A stretch of 64,000 bases of DNA, taken from contig NC_054884.1 of assembly GCF_018320785.1 (NCBI RefSeq), positions 18,167,667-18,231,666 of the forward strand. Reading direction: 5' to 3'. Numbering within the stretch: the first letter of the stretch is position 1; the number at the start of each line of letters is the position of its first letter. This document shows positions 23,401 to 37,700 of the stretch, one piece after another. The notes beneath the pieces are model-generated. The model had not been told where the DNA came from. It did not search any database and saw nothing but the letters and a program-made list of their open reading frames with translations. A program made the translations under genes and the position numbers. This DNA comes from Cheilinus undulatus. Lineage: Eukaryota; Chordata; Actinopteri; Labriformes; Labridae.

Positions 23401-24814
23401 ATCACTACAAACTGATACTGAATCTTACGATAATTAATGTTAAAGTGAAGTGGAAAAATCCTAATGATTTCTGGTGGTCAGTGAGATTTTTGTGTATGAA
23501 TGGTGACTTTAATAAAATACTATTAATAATAGAAGCCAGTTATTTCTGTTGAATTAAATGTACCAAAGTGATTTAAGGCAGACAGCATGTGTTTTAGTTG
23601 ACAATAAAATTATTTGCAGTGGTAAATATTAGTTTTCTTTTCTCTCCTTACAGACCAGATGACAGTGGGATCCACGTCAGTGTGACCTGCAGTGACTCAG
23701 CGCTGACCCCTAGTGTCCAGACACTGTTACAACACAATGCTCCCAACCAGTCCCTCAGCATCCTCAAGTTAGAGAAGGTGAAACACAAACTCATCCGTGT
23801 TACATAAATAATGTTTAGAAATTCAGACAAAGCTGTATTTCTGAATTAGCTTCCATAATTTATAGAGGATAAGTTAACTGTAAATCATCAGTGTGACTCA
23901 AAAAAGCCCACAAAGAGCAAAAATAGAGTATAAAAGTGGAAATTAGCTCTGAATTTACACCTCATATTCCAACAATAGCAGCCACTGTATTATATGTTGA
24001 TTACTTTCCACCCCTATCTCTCTACAGCCCCCTCTCCCGGGTCATGGCCAGGGGCGACTGAGTGTTTTGGACCAGCCAGTTTCTGTGGCAACAGCCATCC
24101 AGAAAATGAAGTCACACCTGGGTTTGAGTCACCTCCGATTGGCTCTTGGGTTGGGGCAGACGCTTGGTAATGAACTCACATTCAAACAACAGACAGTTGA
24201 GCTGGGTTGTTATTCACTTTGTAATGTACAATGTTAAGGAGTAGATGGACTTGTATAACACTTTTCTAGTCTTCTGAGGTCACACTTTCCATTCATACCC
24301 ATTCACTCCACACTCACACACTGAAACTCAGTGGAGGCCATCATTATTGATGCTTGAATGTGAAGATTTGTTGATTTGGCTTCTGGTTTTGAATTTTAAA
24401 GGACAAAAGAAGCACATTGAAAATCTTACTTTTAGCAGATTGTTTAAGATATTTTAAATCTGTTGCTTTCAGAGTCATCCGTGTGTACTGCGGCTGTTTG
24501 TGCTGGATCTGGAGCCTCGGTGCTGAACGGAGTCAAGGCAGACCTCTACATCACAGGCATATATTTAAAATGTCATATTTTCTTCTGCTTGTTATAAAGT
24601 CAGACATAATAACTGTAACCTTTGTTCAGGTGAGATGTCCCATCATGAAGTGCTAGACGCCGTGGCGAAGGGAACAAGTGTTATCCTCAGCGACCATAGC
24701 AACAGTGAGCGTGGATATCTGGCGGTATTCAGGGAGAGGCTGGCTGTGCGTCTTCATGAGAGCGTGACAGTGGTGGTGTCCAAGGCGGACCGAGACCCTC
24801 TGGAGGTGGTCTGA
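20447..24814 (+). CDS. nif3l1: NIF3-like protein 1
   Basis: Six coding exons join in frame: 20447-21041, 21181-21337, 23654-23777, 24028-24166, 24473-24556, 24630-24814 (1284 nt, 427 aa). The NIF3 family has a toroidal fold with a paired metal site; human NIF3L1 (about 377 aa) is a poorly understood cytoplasmic/mitochondrial protein. Visible family words are ESWDNVGLLVEP, LIISYHPPLF, FSPHTSWD, GEMSHHEVLDA and DHSNSERG, whose His and acidic residues would form the metal site, and the C-terminus DRDPLEVV. The 80 residues before MELKEILQ (Met81 at 20687) are rich in Ser, His and Arg and look like a mitochondrial targeting leader, longer than in human. The exon begins right after an acceptor at 20436. 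Intron 5 is GC-AG (exon end ACAG followed by gcatat), and the intron 2 donor (gtcctg) is weak. Confidence 0.93.
21364..21691 (+). mobile_element. Tc1-type MITE in nif3l1 intron 2
   Basis: The left end cagtttggtccataaatatt and the right end tgtccaaatacttacagacc are inverted copies of each other and match the ends of a widespread fish Tc1-like family. It is about 330 bp and lacks transposase. Further in, the arms agtgtggactttcagattta and aaattaaagtccacatttca also pair. It starts only 26 bp after the intron's 5' splice site. Confidence 0.72.
22070..22345 (+). mobile_element. tRNA-derived SINE in nif3l1 intron 2
   Basis: A tRNA-like head has an A-box-like cctcagtaggtagag and a B-box-like ggttgtgggtgcgatc. 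It is followed by the family body and the tail agactagaaaagtgccatac, well known in fish SINEs. Degraded but full in layout. The 22380-22540 stretch after it is rich in gtagct/gttagc words. Confidence 0.75.
22905..23157 (+). mobile_element. Degraded hAT-type short element in nif3l1 intron 2
   Basis: It starts cagtggttcccagacttttt, like the hAT-type ends at 7731 and 8102, and appears to end in ctgtgaaactg. The interior has the family phrase accccctgagttaccctgac. No target duplication could be confirmed, so the limits are approximate. Confidence 0.5.
24240..24345 (-). mobile_element. SINE tail fragment in nif3l1 intron 4
   Basis: The minus strand reads agaagactagaaaagtgtta, matching the 3' part of the SINE at 22070-22345. 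Only the body and tail remain. Confidence 0.6.
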
Positions 24815-24958
24815 GAAACGAGGGGCTGTAGGTAGCCTGTTGTAAAAACTTTCAGTTTTATTGGATTAAATTGAACACAAGAGAAACAATATCTGCTTCT
24901 TTTCATGTAGAAACTCATTTTTTAAAACTTTATTTTACCAGAAGCATTTTTATTGAGA

Positions 24959-24964
24959 AATAAA
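24959..24964 (+). terminator. Poly(A) signal of nif3l1
   Basis: AATAAA about 145 nt after the stop codon; a plausible short 3' UTR. Confidence 0.6.
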
Positions 24965-24969
24965 GATCT

Positions 24970-27900
24970 CTTTTACCACAGAGAACAAATAGCAGCCCAT
25001 AAATAACAGAAACTGCATCAGGTTATCAATTAGTAGCAGTGTTCATCAGTGCTGGTCAAATGAACCACAGTTCTAACCTTCCGACAAACACAAACTCTAT
25101 TTTTTTACTGCAAAAGAAAGCTTTACAAATTAAAAGCAAAACCCCTATTTTGAGCCAACTAATTCTCCATTTTATCAACTAAATAAACTAAAATTTAGAG
25201 ACTTAATAGTATACAAAACAACACAAATAATAAAGTAAACTGGACATTTACTACAAAGTATCCAGAGGTTTTTTAAAATGAAAAAGAAAACAACCTGTGG
25301 ATAATCTCTTAAAAATGTAAAAATATGCAGTACATTGGTCAGGCTCGAAAGACTGTGTAACATCATTTATTAGATACAACAAGGGAAATTTATGTGTGTA
25401 TGAATATGATAAAATGTTAATGTGCACTAGTGTCAGTGACAACAAAGCATCAGTGTTCTTGATATAAACTTGTTTCTGTGATAGTTTTTAGGAGTAAGAG
25501 GGATAGGTTTAATTGAGTGCTAGCTTTAGCCTTAACCCTTTCAGTTACCTTTGGAAATCAGAAATTTCACTCTGACCTTGTAAATAGTTTTATTTTTTTT
25601 TTGTTGTGAGCGAACCAAAATAAATGTAATTCATTCATTCATGACTGAATGCCCCTGATGCCTCTTATGAAATTTAAAGGGTTCATGTCTGGATAAATAA
25701 CTGAATAAAAGATTGTTTTTATCAAGACTGAAGTTGATTTAAAGCTTTAACCCACTAAAAAGTTAGGAAAATTAACATTCTGCAATGTTTTTTTGGTTTT
25801 TGGTGAAGGACAGTTTTTGGCCTTAATGGCTTTAAGGTGGAGTAAATTTTGAATTGGACACTGCACAAAAATTAAAAATGCCTCAAAAATCACTTAGTAA
25901 CCAGTCTTTGACATATTGTTTACTGTGATAAATACTTTATAGTTTTGTCTGTAACTTCTGTTTACTAACAAAACTTCCTTGCAGCAAGTGAAAAAATGTT
26001 TTTTTATGTAGAAAAAAAAATTATCCACAGGTGTAATGCACCTTAGTACTAGTTTCTTCGTCTCTCAAGAACAAATGAAAAACGATCAAACAAAAAATGA
26101 AAGAATTAATGAAAACCTCACGAAAGAATGTAAAACAAACAAAAAACAAATGTGCATTAAACGTAAAAACGAAAGAACCAACAAAATAAAAGAAATTTTA
26201 AAAGCATGACAAACTAATGTACGAACGAAAAACGAACAAACGAAAAACAGTCTGATTGGCAGAGGTTTCTTTGAAAAGGGTCAAATACCGTTAGCTCGAG
26301 GTTAACTTAAGGAAGAGAAAGTATTAAAACTGGAATCAGTAAAGTTTCCTCAAATTTTAATTTTGTATAATACAATGTCATGAATTCAATAGCACCTGAT
26401 ATAGACCCCAGTGGGACATGGTTTTGTGTGTCAGTGTAAGGTTTATGCCATAGCTGCTCTAAATTAACAGCATTGGTAATTACCAAAATCATTTTTATGT
26501 TTCTGTAATGGTTAATACATCTGCATGTAGAAACTCTTAAACTGAAATGATGTATTTAATGCTAAAATATAATTATCAATGTTATCTATGAATTTCAAAT
26601 GTACTGTTTTACAAAAAACCACAGAAAAAATTGTAAAACACATTACTATTTCTTGATTAAGATGTCAAATTATAGTTATTTACCATCATTCCTGAATGGA
26701 AAAATTGGTTTTAGTGGTGAATGTTATGCTTGATTATTTCTGACTTATCAGAGAGGCCAAGTGAGACGGCTCAAATTTGGGTATAAAAAGGTGAATTCAG
26801 ATTAAAATTCCTCTTTCTTGTTCAAAATGGTAAAATGTGGAGAGCTGACTGAAATGAAAGAGTACACATTAAAGCACTTCATGCTTTCAAACACTAAAAA
26901 ATGCATTGATTTATATTCAGCCTGGTAGCATTTAGCAAACAAACTTGGTGAAAATGTACAATATTTATAATTAGGCCTATCTACATTAAATGATCATATT
27001 TTTGTATGAATTCAGACATCCTGGATTTTTGCATCTTGTGTGTTTCTGCAGTACCAAAGAAGAGACCAAATAAACACATTTCTTAATACCACTGATTTCA
27101 CAGTTACCACAAGAAGGGAGCAATGCAATATAGAATCTGACTCTTACATGGCTTATATTCCCAATTTTACACACTACACCTTCAGTTATTTACTCTTTTT
27201 ACTGTTTTAGAAGAAAACCCTGTATCAGCAAACCTCAATAATGAAGCTCCAGAGTGTCATCAGGCCTTGTAAGAACATGAAACCTTCTCGTCAAGCTATT
27301 TTTTAAAAAAAGCAGCACAATGGGCCATTTTTCTTCATGTAAGGATTAAAAGGGCCCTCCTGGACCTTGTGCTGTTTTTCATGTATTTCTGTCAACACTG
27401 AGATAAAAAGGTTCTGGTTGATGGAAATAAAATGGACTTGTCGTGTAGGATCAGCCAAAATACAGATGCCGGAGCCAAAGATTAAGCTTGTAATCTGTGT
27501 TGATGGATGTGGAGGGTTTATTTACGCACAAAACATTGTCTTTTAAATCTAATAATAAATGCTCCTTTTAGATTTTAACATCTAGACATTTCCTGTAAAA
27601 GGAACAGCATATGAGCAAAGACAAATCTGTAATCCTCATGAGATTAAAAGTTGGACAATCTCCTGCTTTTCTGTAAAACCACAGACTTTAAAAGGCAAAT
27701 ACCTCTATAAATTCTTGTTCTAAATCAAGGGTTTTTAAGTATTCTGACCTTAAGACCTCAGTAAGAAAACAAGGGTGAATATCAAACCACTTGGCACATG
27801 CATGTCAAAGAGCAGGCCCGCGCTAATACATAATGCTCTGTCAACAGCACACACATCTTCCCCCTGCTCCCACAATGGTAAAAAAACACAAGTAACAATC

Positions 27901-28840
27901 CTCATCAGAGGCTGTAACAGAGTCTGCTGCGACACACCTGTCTGCTCGTAAAAACATTAAGAGACATCACGCACACCTCACTGCCCTCATCAAGGTAATG
28001 ACCTCTCTCTGCGGGACGTCGACACCTCCACTTCCTCTCAGTCCACGTTCACTTTTATCCCTCTACCGACACACACTCACACAAATGGAGAAGGAAAACA
28101 ACAACTAGAACAACATACATGCTTGTAAAGGGACTCCAGCTGTCACTCTCTGTGTTAGTAGAAAAGTCTAAGAGCAGGTTGATAGAGAAGAAAAAATACT
28201 GATTTTTCTGAATAAAAAGTTTATCTTGTTCTTTGATTTTAACTTTCAAAAAGGCTAGACGGATGACATAACACTAATCCCCTGGTGGGTTGTTTACACG
28301 TCCAAAAAGAACAGCAGATTACGCTCATTTAAGGGTTTTTCTTTGGTCATTATCACTTTAAAGAAATCAAAATTTATGTGTGAACTGCCACATATTGATA
28401 GAATGTCATTAGGTTGCTTTTATGCAAGTGTGTCTTCATTGAAACAGGTTCACATTTATAACACCTATTTACTCAGGTGAGTGCTTCACTAATGTCACTC
28501 TTCACATGTAGGTTACTTTAATCTGCTTAGCCAAAACATTTTTTTCAACTTTATGTAACCTGGAAAGCATCATTGCAGTTAAGAATCTCTTGAACAAGCG
28601 TGTCCTTGCCAAGACCGGCATCAGCGCATTTTACAGTTACAAGATATTACATAAAATGCAGAGTAATTCTAAAACATGGATCAAAACATGTGCTGCATCA
28701 CAGCAGCATGTCAGCCAACCAAATGTCGAAAAACTCAAAACATGCATCGCCCTAAAATGTGTTTCATGTACTGAAATATGTTTTAAAGAGACCAGTACAA
28801 TTTTTTTTATGAATGCACAGGTGTTCTGGAAACAGCTGGG
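24970..28840. other. Intergenic, no gene seen
   Basis: AT-rich spacer between nif3l1 and tbx6. A stretch at 26080-26250 is rich in aaaac/gaaaaacg words. A slightly more GC-rich patch lies at 27950-28090. The end (28850-28970) begins a repeat phrase common in fish (ggccgcccataaggggggat). No coding exon is supported. Confidence 0.5.
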
Positions 28841-29209
28841 ATGGACAAATATCCATGGCAAGGCCGCCCATAAGGGGGGATAAAGAGGAGAGCTTTCTAA
28901 ATTTGGAGCCCATGGAGGTCAGGAAAAATCAGGTTCCATTGTAAAGTTAACCTGTGGCAACCATCTCTTATTTTAACCTGAATAACCAGAAAAAAAAATG
29001 CTTTTACTTATGGTGTAGTACAAATATCACCTTTTTCAAAATGCAAAGCCCTTTTCTTGAAAGAGGAATACTTTTACTGGTGATGATAACAATGTGGATG
29101 GGCATATTGAACTAAACCATTCAGAAAGTAATGTCAGACTTCATAGCTAAGCCATGATGTGCACAAATGTCAGGATGCCAGGAAATAGAGCAAAGAAAAA
29201 AAAATCTGA

Positions 29210-29842
29210 GACAACTTTAAAAGAGAATAATTACATAGTAGTGGAAAGAGGCAAATAAGTATGGGTAAAAACTGGCAAGAAAGGTGGCAAGTATGGGCAA
29301 AAAGGGAGGAAAGCAGCAACAATGGGCTAAAAGTGGCAGAAATGGACAAAAAGCGGCAAAAATTGGCTAAAATTGGCTAAACAGTAGCAAATATGGGCAA
29401 ATAGTGGAAAAGTGACAAAGAGAAGTGAAAAAAATGAGTTCAAAGTGGCAAAACAGCAGCAAAAATGGGAAAAAGTTGCAAAAAGAAGTGACAAAAATGG
29501 GAATAGAGTGGCAAAATGGTCATAAGGTTGCAAAAATGTGTTAAAAGTGGCAAAAAGGAGTGGTAAACATGGGAAAAAGTGGCAAAAATAGATAAAAAGC
29601 AGCAAAAGTGGGTTAAAAGTGGCTAAACAGTGGTAAAAATCAGCAAGTAGTGGCAAAAAAATGGTACAAAGAAAAGTTGGCAAAATGGGCATTAAGTGGT
29701 GACAGCAGCAAAAAAGTGGCATAAACAACAAAAACTGGTTAAAAGCGGTAAAAAGAAGAAGCAAAAATGGGCAGAATTTGTGTTGAAAAAGGGGGGTAAA
29801 AGTTGCACAAATAAATAATCCCCAGATATGAGAACCCAGTGA
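29210..29842 (-). repeat. Degenerate array inside a hAT-type element, second copy
   Basis: Degenerate words such as aaagtggcaaaaatgggc recur about every 20 bp. The phrase aatgggcattaagtggt nearly equals the reverse complement of part of the array in the hAT-type element at 18918-19912. The right border, ccccagatatgagaacccag, resembles the reverse complement of that element's left end, so this is the same family in the opposite orientation. The left end was not found. Confidence 0.65.
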
Positions 29843-29954
29843 TAGTTTGATATACTTCTCACAGCCAAAATGAGGTCACTGTTATCCAGAACGCTAGCAC
29901 CAATGCTATTGATCCAACACACATTTATTAATGTCAACAATAAATCACAAATGG

Positions 29955-30140
29955 GCAGGGGTGGAAAGTAAATAATTACTTTTACTTAAATTAATGTAAT
30001 TGAGTTGAGTTTCTGTGTACTTGTACTTTTTTAGTGTGTTTTTTTAATCACTACTTTTACTTAAGTATATTTTAAGTGAAGTATTGTACATAATTACATT
30101 TCAAAAAGCATGGAATACTAAGTAAAAAATTAACATTAAA
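29955..30140. repeat. Second copy of the repeat seen at 2205
   Basis: It opens aggggtggaaagtaaataat and contains tgtgtacttgtactttttta, matching 2205-2425. Probably a short DNA-transposon relic; the right end is uncertain. Confidence 0.4.
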
Positions 30141-30144
30141 AGCC

Positions 30145-31555
30145 ACAACATATAGGTCCAGTATATTATATTAATCTCTGGCTTTTATTCTGGAGTTTTT
30201 GCTTTAAATGTGTATTTTTTCCTATGCTTTATCTAATGCCAATTTTTCTCAATTTTAGCATGAGGGAAAATTGTAGCTTTTGGTTCCATACATGAATGAA
30301 AAGTTTAAAATATAATCATTTCTAAAAATTAAAGTTTTTATTCATCATTGGCGTATTCAAGGCTATAAAAAGCCCTTAAAGGAAACCCACTGCATGTACT
30401 ATGTGAAGAATATTTGATTGTTTATGTTCTTTGTCATTAAAATGATCCTATGATTTTTAAGGGAATCTTAGGGCTAAACAAAAATATAGTTTCTAAATGA
30501 AAAAACAATCACATTATTTGGAAATAAAGCTGTAAAGATGCCTTAGGTCAGATGATATGATATCAAATTGTTTTCAAGCTGTCTTTGATATACTCTAGGT
30601 TTAAAATTCCCTATTTATCTTGCCTCTAAATAAAAGTAGAAGCTGTATAATGTCTGTTTTTAAAGTTAAGTAAATACATATTTTAGGAAAACAAAGGTAG
30701 ATTGTCATCCTCTTGGCTACAAAATCAAGCAGCATCTTAGATTTAGAAGAAAAGTAAACAAAAACAACACCGCAGCACACAAGTGAACACTTTCCAATCA
30801 GTAGACAGATACTAATAAAAAAAGGAAAAGCATTTGTTCAAATAAGGTATCTGAATGTCTACCATGGCTCGCACTAACCGTCTGCATACCAGCAGAAGTT
30901 GTCTGTGTGGTCTACATTGAGGATTTTATTGTGTTTTAACAAGAAATCCTTTCTGCTCATCATATCTCCCACACAACACATCAACATCTGCATTAATTGG
31001 ACAAATTTTACAGAGATAAATCTGGCATTTCTAATCAGGCTTACCTAATATCAGCTGCATTGTGATATCTGAGTTCTTTTCTTATAAATTTCTAGACATT
31101 CATGTTTACATTGTAGCCAAATTGCAGCTGCAGGCCAAACTGTCTTCCTCTTCCACCTTCATTGAAGACCAAACTCCCTGCTGAGCGGCTGAATAGGCAG
31201 ACTGCTGAGAGGAAGAAACATGTCATCAAGTCGTCGAGGAGCCGCAGGGGACCTGCTAGTAAATCTGCCGCGGTGTTGGTGTGTATAAAAAACGAGCAGA
31301 GTTAACCCTGGTTTGGTTTTATATCATACACACACACCTACAAGAACAGTAGTTTTGACTTGATGCACTACTAATGAAAGAAAGTGAACATGTCAGAATA
31401 TTAGATTCAATAATACCTGTAACAAATTATACTCTAAAAATAATTAATTTTTTGGGGGGGAATTTATTTTATTGTAGATGCTTTACTGTGTATTGCTACA
31501 TTTAAAGCTACATTTTGGTTTTTGATAGATTTTTTTTTTTAATTAAAAGTTAATT
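30145..31555. other. Intergenic, no gene seen
   Basis: AT-rich, except for a short GC-richer patch at 31130-31275 that precedes a tataaaaaac word. No coding similarity was found there, and no repeat ends. Confidence 0.45.
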
Positions 31556-31559
31556 CATG

Positions 31560-33990
<2,431 letters not shown>

Positions 33991-33994
33991 TTCA

Positions 33995-34505
33995 CTGCAA
34001 TGCCATGCAATGGCATCTGCTAAGATATAATTGAGTAGCTTCCTCTACAGTACAGTACATATCTGTGTTAACAAACAGTGAATACAGAAGCACCTGCCTG
34101 TGAAAAAAAGCACAAGAATATACAGCATGTTACATGTTATTCATATTGCACAAAATGGTCACAAAGGACAACTTAGTTAATGTGCCACCTCTTTAGTGTG
34201 CCAAGTGTAAAGGGTTTTTGTGGCTGCAGCTGTTGAACAACTGCTGGTTGAGTGAGAAGGCTTCTGAAATGGAGAAGGAACTAATGCTAATGCTCCATAA
34301 AATTCAAATACTACAAATACATCCAAGCATTTCTTTAATCACAGCATGCATCAGGGCATGAATCAACACAAACCATGTTAGTTTTCCTTCAGATATGTTT
34401 AAAAACGAATCTGAGTGTTTGTGTTTGTCAAGCAAGGCCAGAAGAGAAGTCGGGGGAAACGTGTTGGGAGACAGCCGCCATTTGGCCTTACGTGTGAAGC
34501 TCCAC
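33995..34505. other. tbx6 upstream flank
   Basis: Unique-looking sequence between the satellite and the tbx6 promoter. It has several E-box words (for example cagctgttgaacaactgctg near 34227), but no regulatory element can be asserted from sequence alone. Confidence 0.4.
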
Positions 34506-34510
34506 ACACC

Positions 34511-34517
34511 TATTTAA
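34511..34517 (+). promoter_or_regulatory. TATA-like box of tbx6
   Basis: TATTTAA stands about 220 bp before the start codon, and the sequence after it becomes GC-richer (agagccggtcgacgc), as expected for a start site near 34540-34545. This is an inference from position and sequence only. Confidence 0.4.
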
Positions 34518-34733
34518 CAGAGCCGGTCGACGCTGTGTGCATTTGAAGCAAAGCAGAGCACGGAGGAAGGAGCAGAAAAGAGACAAAGAGAAGAATATTT
34601 AAAGAGAGCTTCTCTGGTACTGTAGAATAGTTGGCAGAGAAAACAGAGAGGGAGACAGGAAGAGCTGAAAAGTGAAATGTAAGTTTGCAACAGGTGAAGA
34701 GGACGAGTGAAGAGACAAACACATAGGAGGAAA

Positions 34734-37700
34734 ATGTTGAGCGTGGACATGTACTCTAGTTTGAGTCTGGGAGCACAGAGGATTGGAGACTGCTTTTACA
34801 GAGGTGAGAGGGACAAACGTGCACTTATTAGTGCCTTGAATGGCTATGAAGGATTTTAATGGCTTTAATGTCATTTTATTTTCCAAACTAATGGTTGAAT
34901 GCATGTTATGTGTTCAACTGAGTGTAGTTTTTCATATTAATTGGCCTTGTTGGTCCACTGGCAGCCATGCCAAAAGGGAACATTTTATGGTCACGTTTGT
35001 ACAATAACCTGAGTAAGATGTAAACAGACCAAATGATACTCTATTTTTTGACTTATTTCACTTATTTACTACTGGATTTGTATATCTCCACAGACCGGCA
35101 GCCTCCAGCCCACATGCCGTTGTTCCCTCCAGCATGTGATGTGGCAGCAAAGGCCTTGCCCCCTCGGCTGCTCGCCCCCCCTCCTGGACCCAACGAACCT
35201 GTCACCAAGACCCCAAAAGAGGAGGTGAAGATGGAGCTGGAGAACGCCTCTCTTTGGAAACAGTTCAGCTCAGTGGGCACAGAGATGATCATAACAAAGA
35301 AGGGCAGGTAAGAGGGTACTGTGCTACCTTTTAAGGGTGAAAGCATCCTCTTTTTCACTTAGGTTAATGAATGGGATGAACAAGCAGAACATAACACTCA
35401 AAAGTTGATTAAATTTTGTCCCCTCTCAGACGGATGTTCCCTGGGCTGAGGTTAAAAGTGTCCGGCCTTAACCCGTCTCTCCGTTACATCCTCCTTTTGG
35501 ACATCGTTCCAGCTGACAACTCCCGCTACCGTTTCCAAGGCGGTGGCTGGCAGGCTGTAGGCGGAGCCGAGGCGAGGCTGCCGGATCGGGTTTTCATCCA
35601 CCCAGACTCCCCTGCGACAGGTGCTCACTGGCAGGGCCGCACCATCTCGTTCCACTACGCCAAGCTGACTAACAACACACTTGACACACAGGGACATGTA
35701 AGCACCGCAGGAGAAACAACACAAAAAGTGACATAATGTTGTCTTTATGGTACATTTTGACTCACATGTCTTTAATTTCCAGATTATCCTGCACTCACTG
35801 CATCGTTACCAACCCAGAATCCATGTCATTGAAGCAAGAGATGTGTTGAGGTGGGGTGGAGGGCAGCACTCCTTTGTTTTTCCTGAGACCCAGTTCATTA
35901 CCGTCACTGCCTACCAGAACAACAAGGTACCATCAAAATGCCTTTTCATATAAAGGAATGGGCTGACATTATACAGAACATGTCCTAAAGTTAAAGAATT
36001 AGCAGTAAAATTTGTCTTTGTTGATTCTTCCTCAGATTACAGAGCTTAAGATCAACTCCAACCCGTTTGCTAAAGGTTTCAGAGAGGACGGCATGAACAG
36101 CAAAAAGTAAGTCACCCGAATAAGCACACAGAAACATACAGAGACGTACACTTCATGCTGTGTTCATATTATTAAAGATTTGACAAACCTCTTTAATATT
36201 ATTTTCTTTCTGCAGACAAAGAGATGCAAGACAGAAGCGGAAAATGTCTGCCTTGGCAGAAACCTTAGATATTGGTAAGTTTGATCAACAAAAATCTATA
36301 ACTTACCTTTAACTCACTCATCTGCCCCTTTGATAGAACTGCTGCTCATTCTCCACTGCTGCCTTCTCCTAAAATATCTCCTCTTTTCAATCCATCTCTC
36401 AGTCAACTGCGATCCATGTGACTCCACTGAACTCCTGCCACAGCAGATGAGCACCAACACCTCCTCCAGCACAGACCTGCAGACCCTCACTCTCTCCTCT
36501 CTGCCCCCACTGCCTGACCCCTCCTGTGGATTCAGACAAGACGAGGCCACTTATCAGGACACTCTGGTCCCCCAGCAGCCACTGGACCTTGGCCATGCAT
36601 TCATGGAATCCGGGATGTCAGATATCGGCCTCTCAATGTCAGATGGGATGCAAGACCCGGCAGGAAGTGAGATGACGAATACGATGATTGAAAGGTGAGT
36701 GTGCAGAGAGAGAAAAAGCTAATACTGTTTCTACATGTATCTGCCTATTACTGTTTAAAGGATAAATTTACAGTTTATAGGTACTTGGATAACCCAAATC
36801 AACTTACACAGTGTTCTTGACATATTTTTATCCAATATTGAACACTTGATTAAAAAAATAATAATAATACTAAGTCAATATTTTTGTAACCTTTCTCAAA
36901 AAGTGTCAGAAAAGTTATCAAACAATTTAAGAAAAATCACAAAAGCTTATGGAAACCTTTGTTCGTTTAAAAAAAGTTTTGAAATTTGTAGAAACTTAAA
37001 AAATGTCAGAAATTTAAATTTTAATTTAATCAGAAATTTCTTGCATAATGTAATGTTTTTAATTTCTCTTCACATAATTTATCTTTTGTTGAAGAACTTT
37101 TCTCAGAAAATTTCAGGTATTTTTATGATTGTTATTTATTCATTTCAATTTTGACTGAGAAAAAAAAATTCTGGTACCTCAAATTTAGATTTTTGTTGTC
37201 AGAAATTTCCAGAAACTTTTTTTTAATTATTATTTTTGTTTTTGCATTTATGGAAAGCTTAAAAAATGAAGAAACTCTAAGCAGAAACACCAGAAAAAAA
37301 TTGTCAAAGATTTCACAAAGTTTTGCGAAAAATATATGACGCTTATATTTGGAATTTTTTACATACCGTTGGAATTTTTGCTTTAAATTCTCTTTACATT
37401 ATCTGAAACTTCCATTTAAAAAATCTGGCACTTTTGTTGGAAAATTAAGAAACATTCTTCAAAAAACAAAAACATAAAATTTCACAAGTTAAAATTGTTT
37501 TTTTAACGGTTTGAAATTTCTGTTATATCAAAGTTTAGATTTTTTTTTGTCAGAAATTTTCAGAAACTTGTCAAAACATTTTTAATACTTTTTTAAAAGT
37601 TTTTGGGAAATTTGTCAAAAATTTTAGAAAATTTGCCTGTACATTTTGGAAACCATTATAAAACATTTTGAGAAACTTTAAGGATAAAAAAATGCAGAAT

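Noticed and set aside
29327-29764. 145-codon minus-strand frame rich in Phe, Leu and Cys
   Set aside because: It lies wholly inside the degenerate gtggcaaaaatggg array and has no domain or splice context.
31200-31290. Possible small gene with a TATA word in the GC-richer patch
   Set aside because: Only about 20 codons, no similarity and no splice sites. Left as intergenic.
35062-35358. 98-codon minus-strand frame opposite tbx6 exon 2
   Set aside because: Antisense shadow of a conserved T-box exon; no independent support.
36846-37339. Plus-strand frames of 102 and 62 codons in tbx6 intron 7
   Set aside because: Built from the agaaattt repeat words, with no similarity and between well-defined exons.
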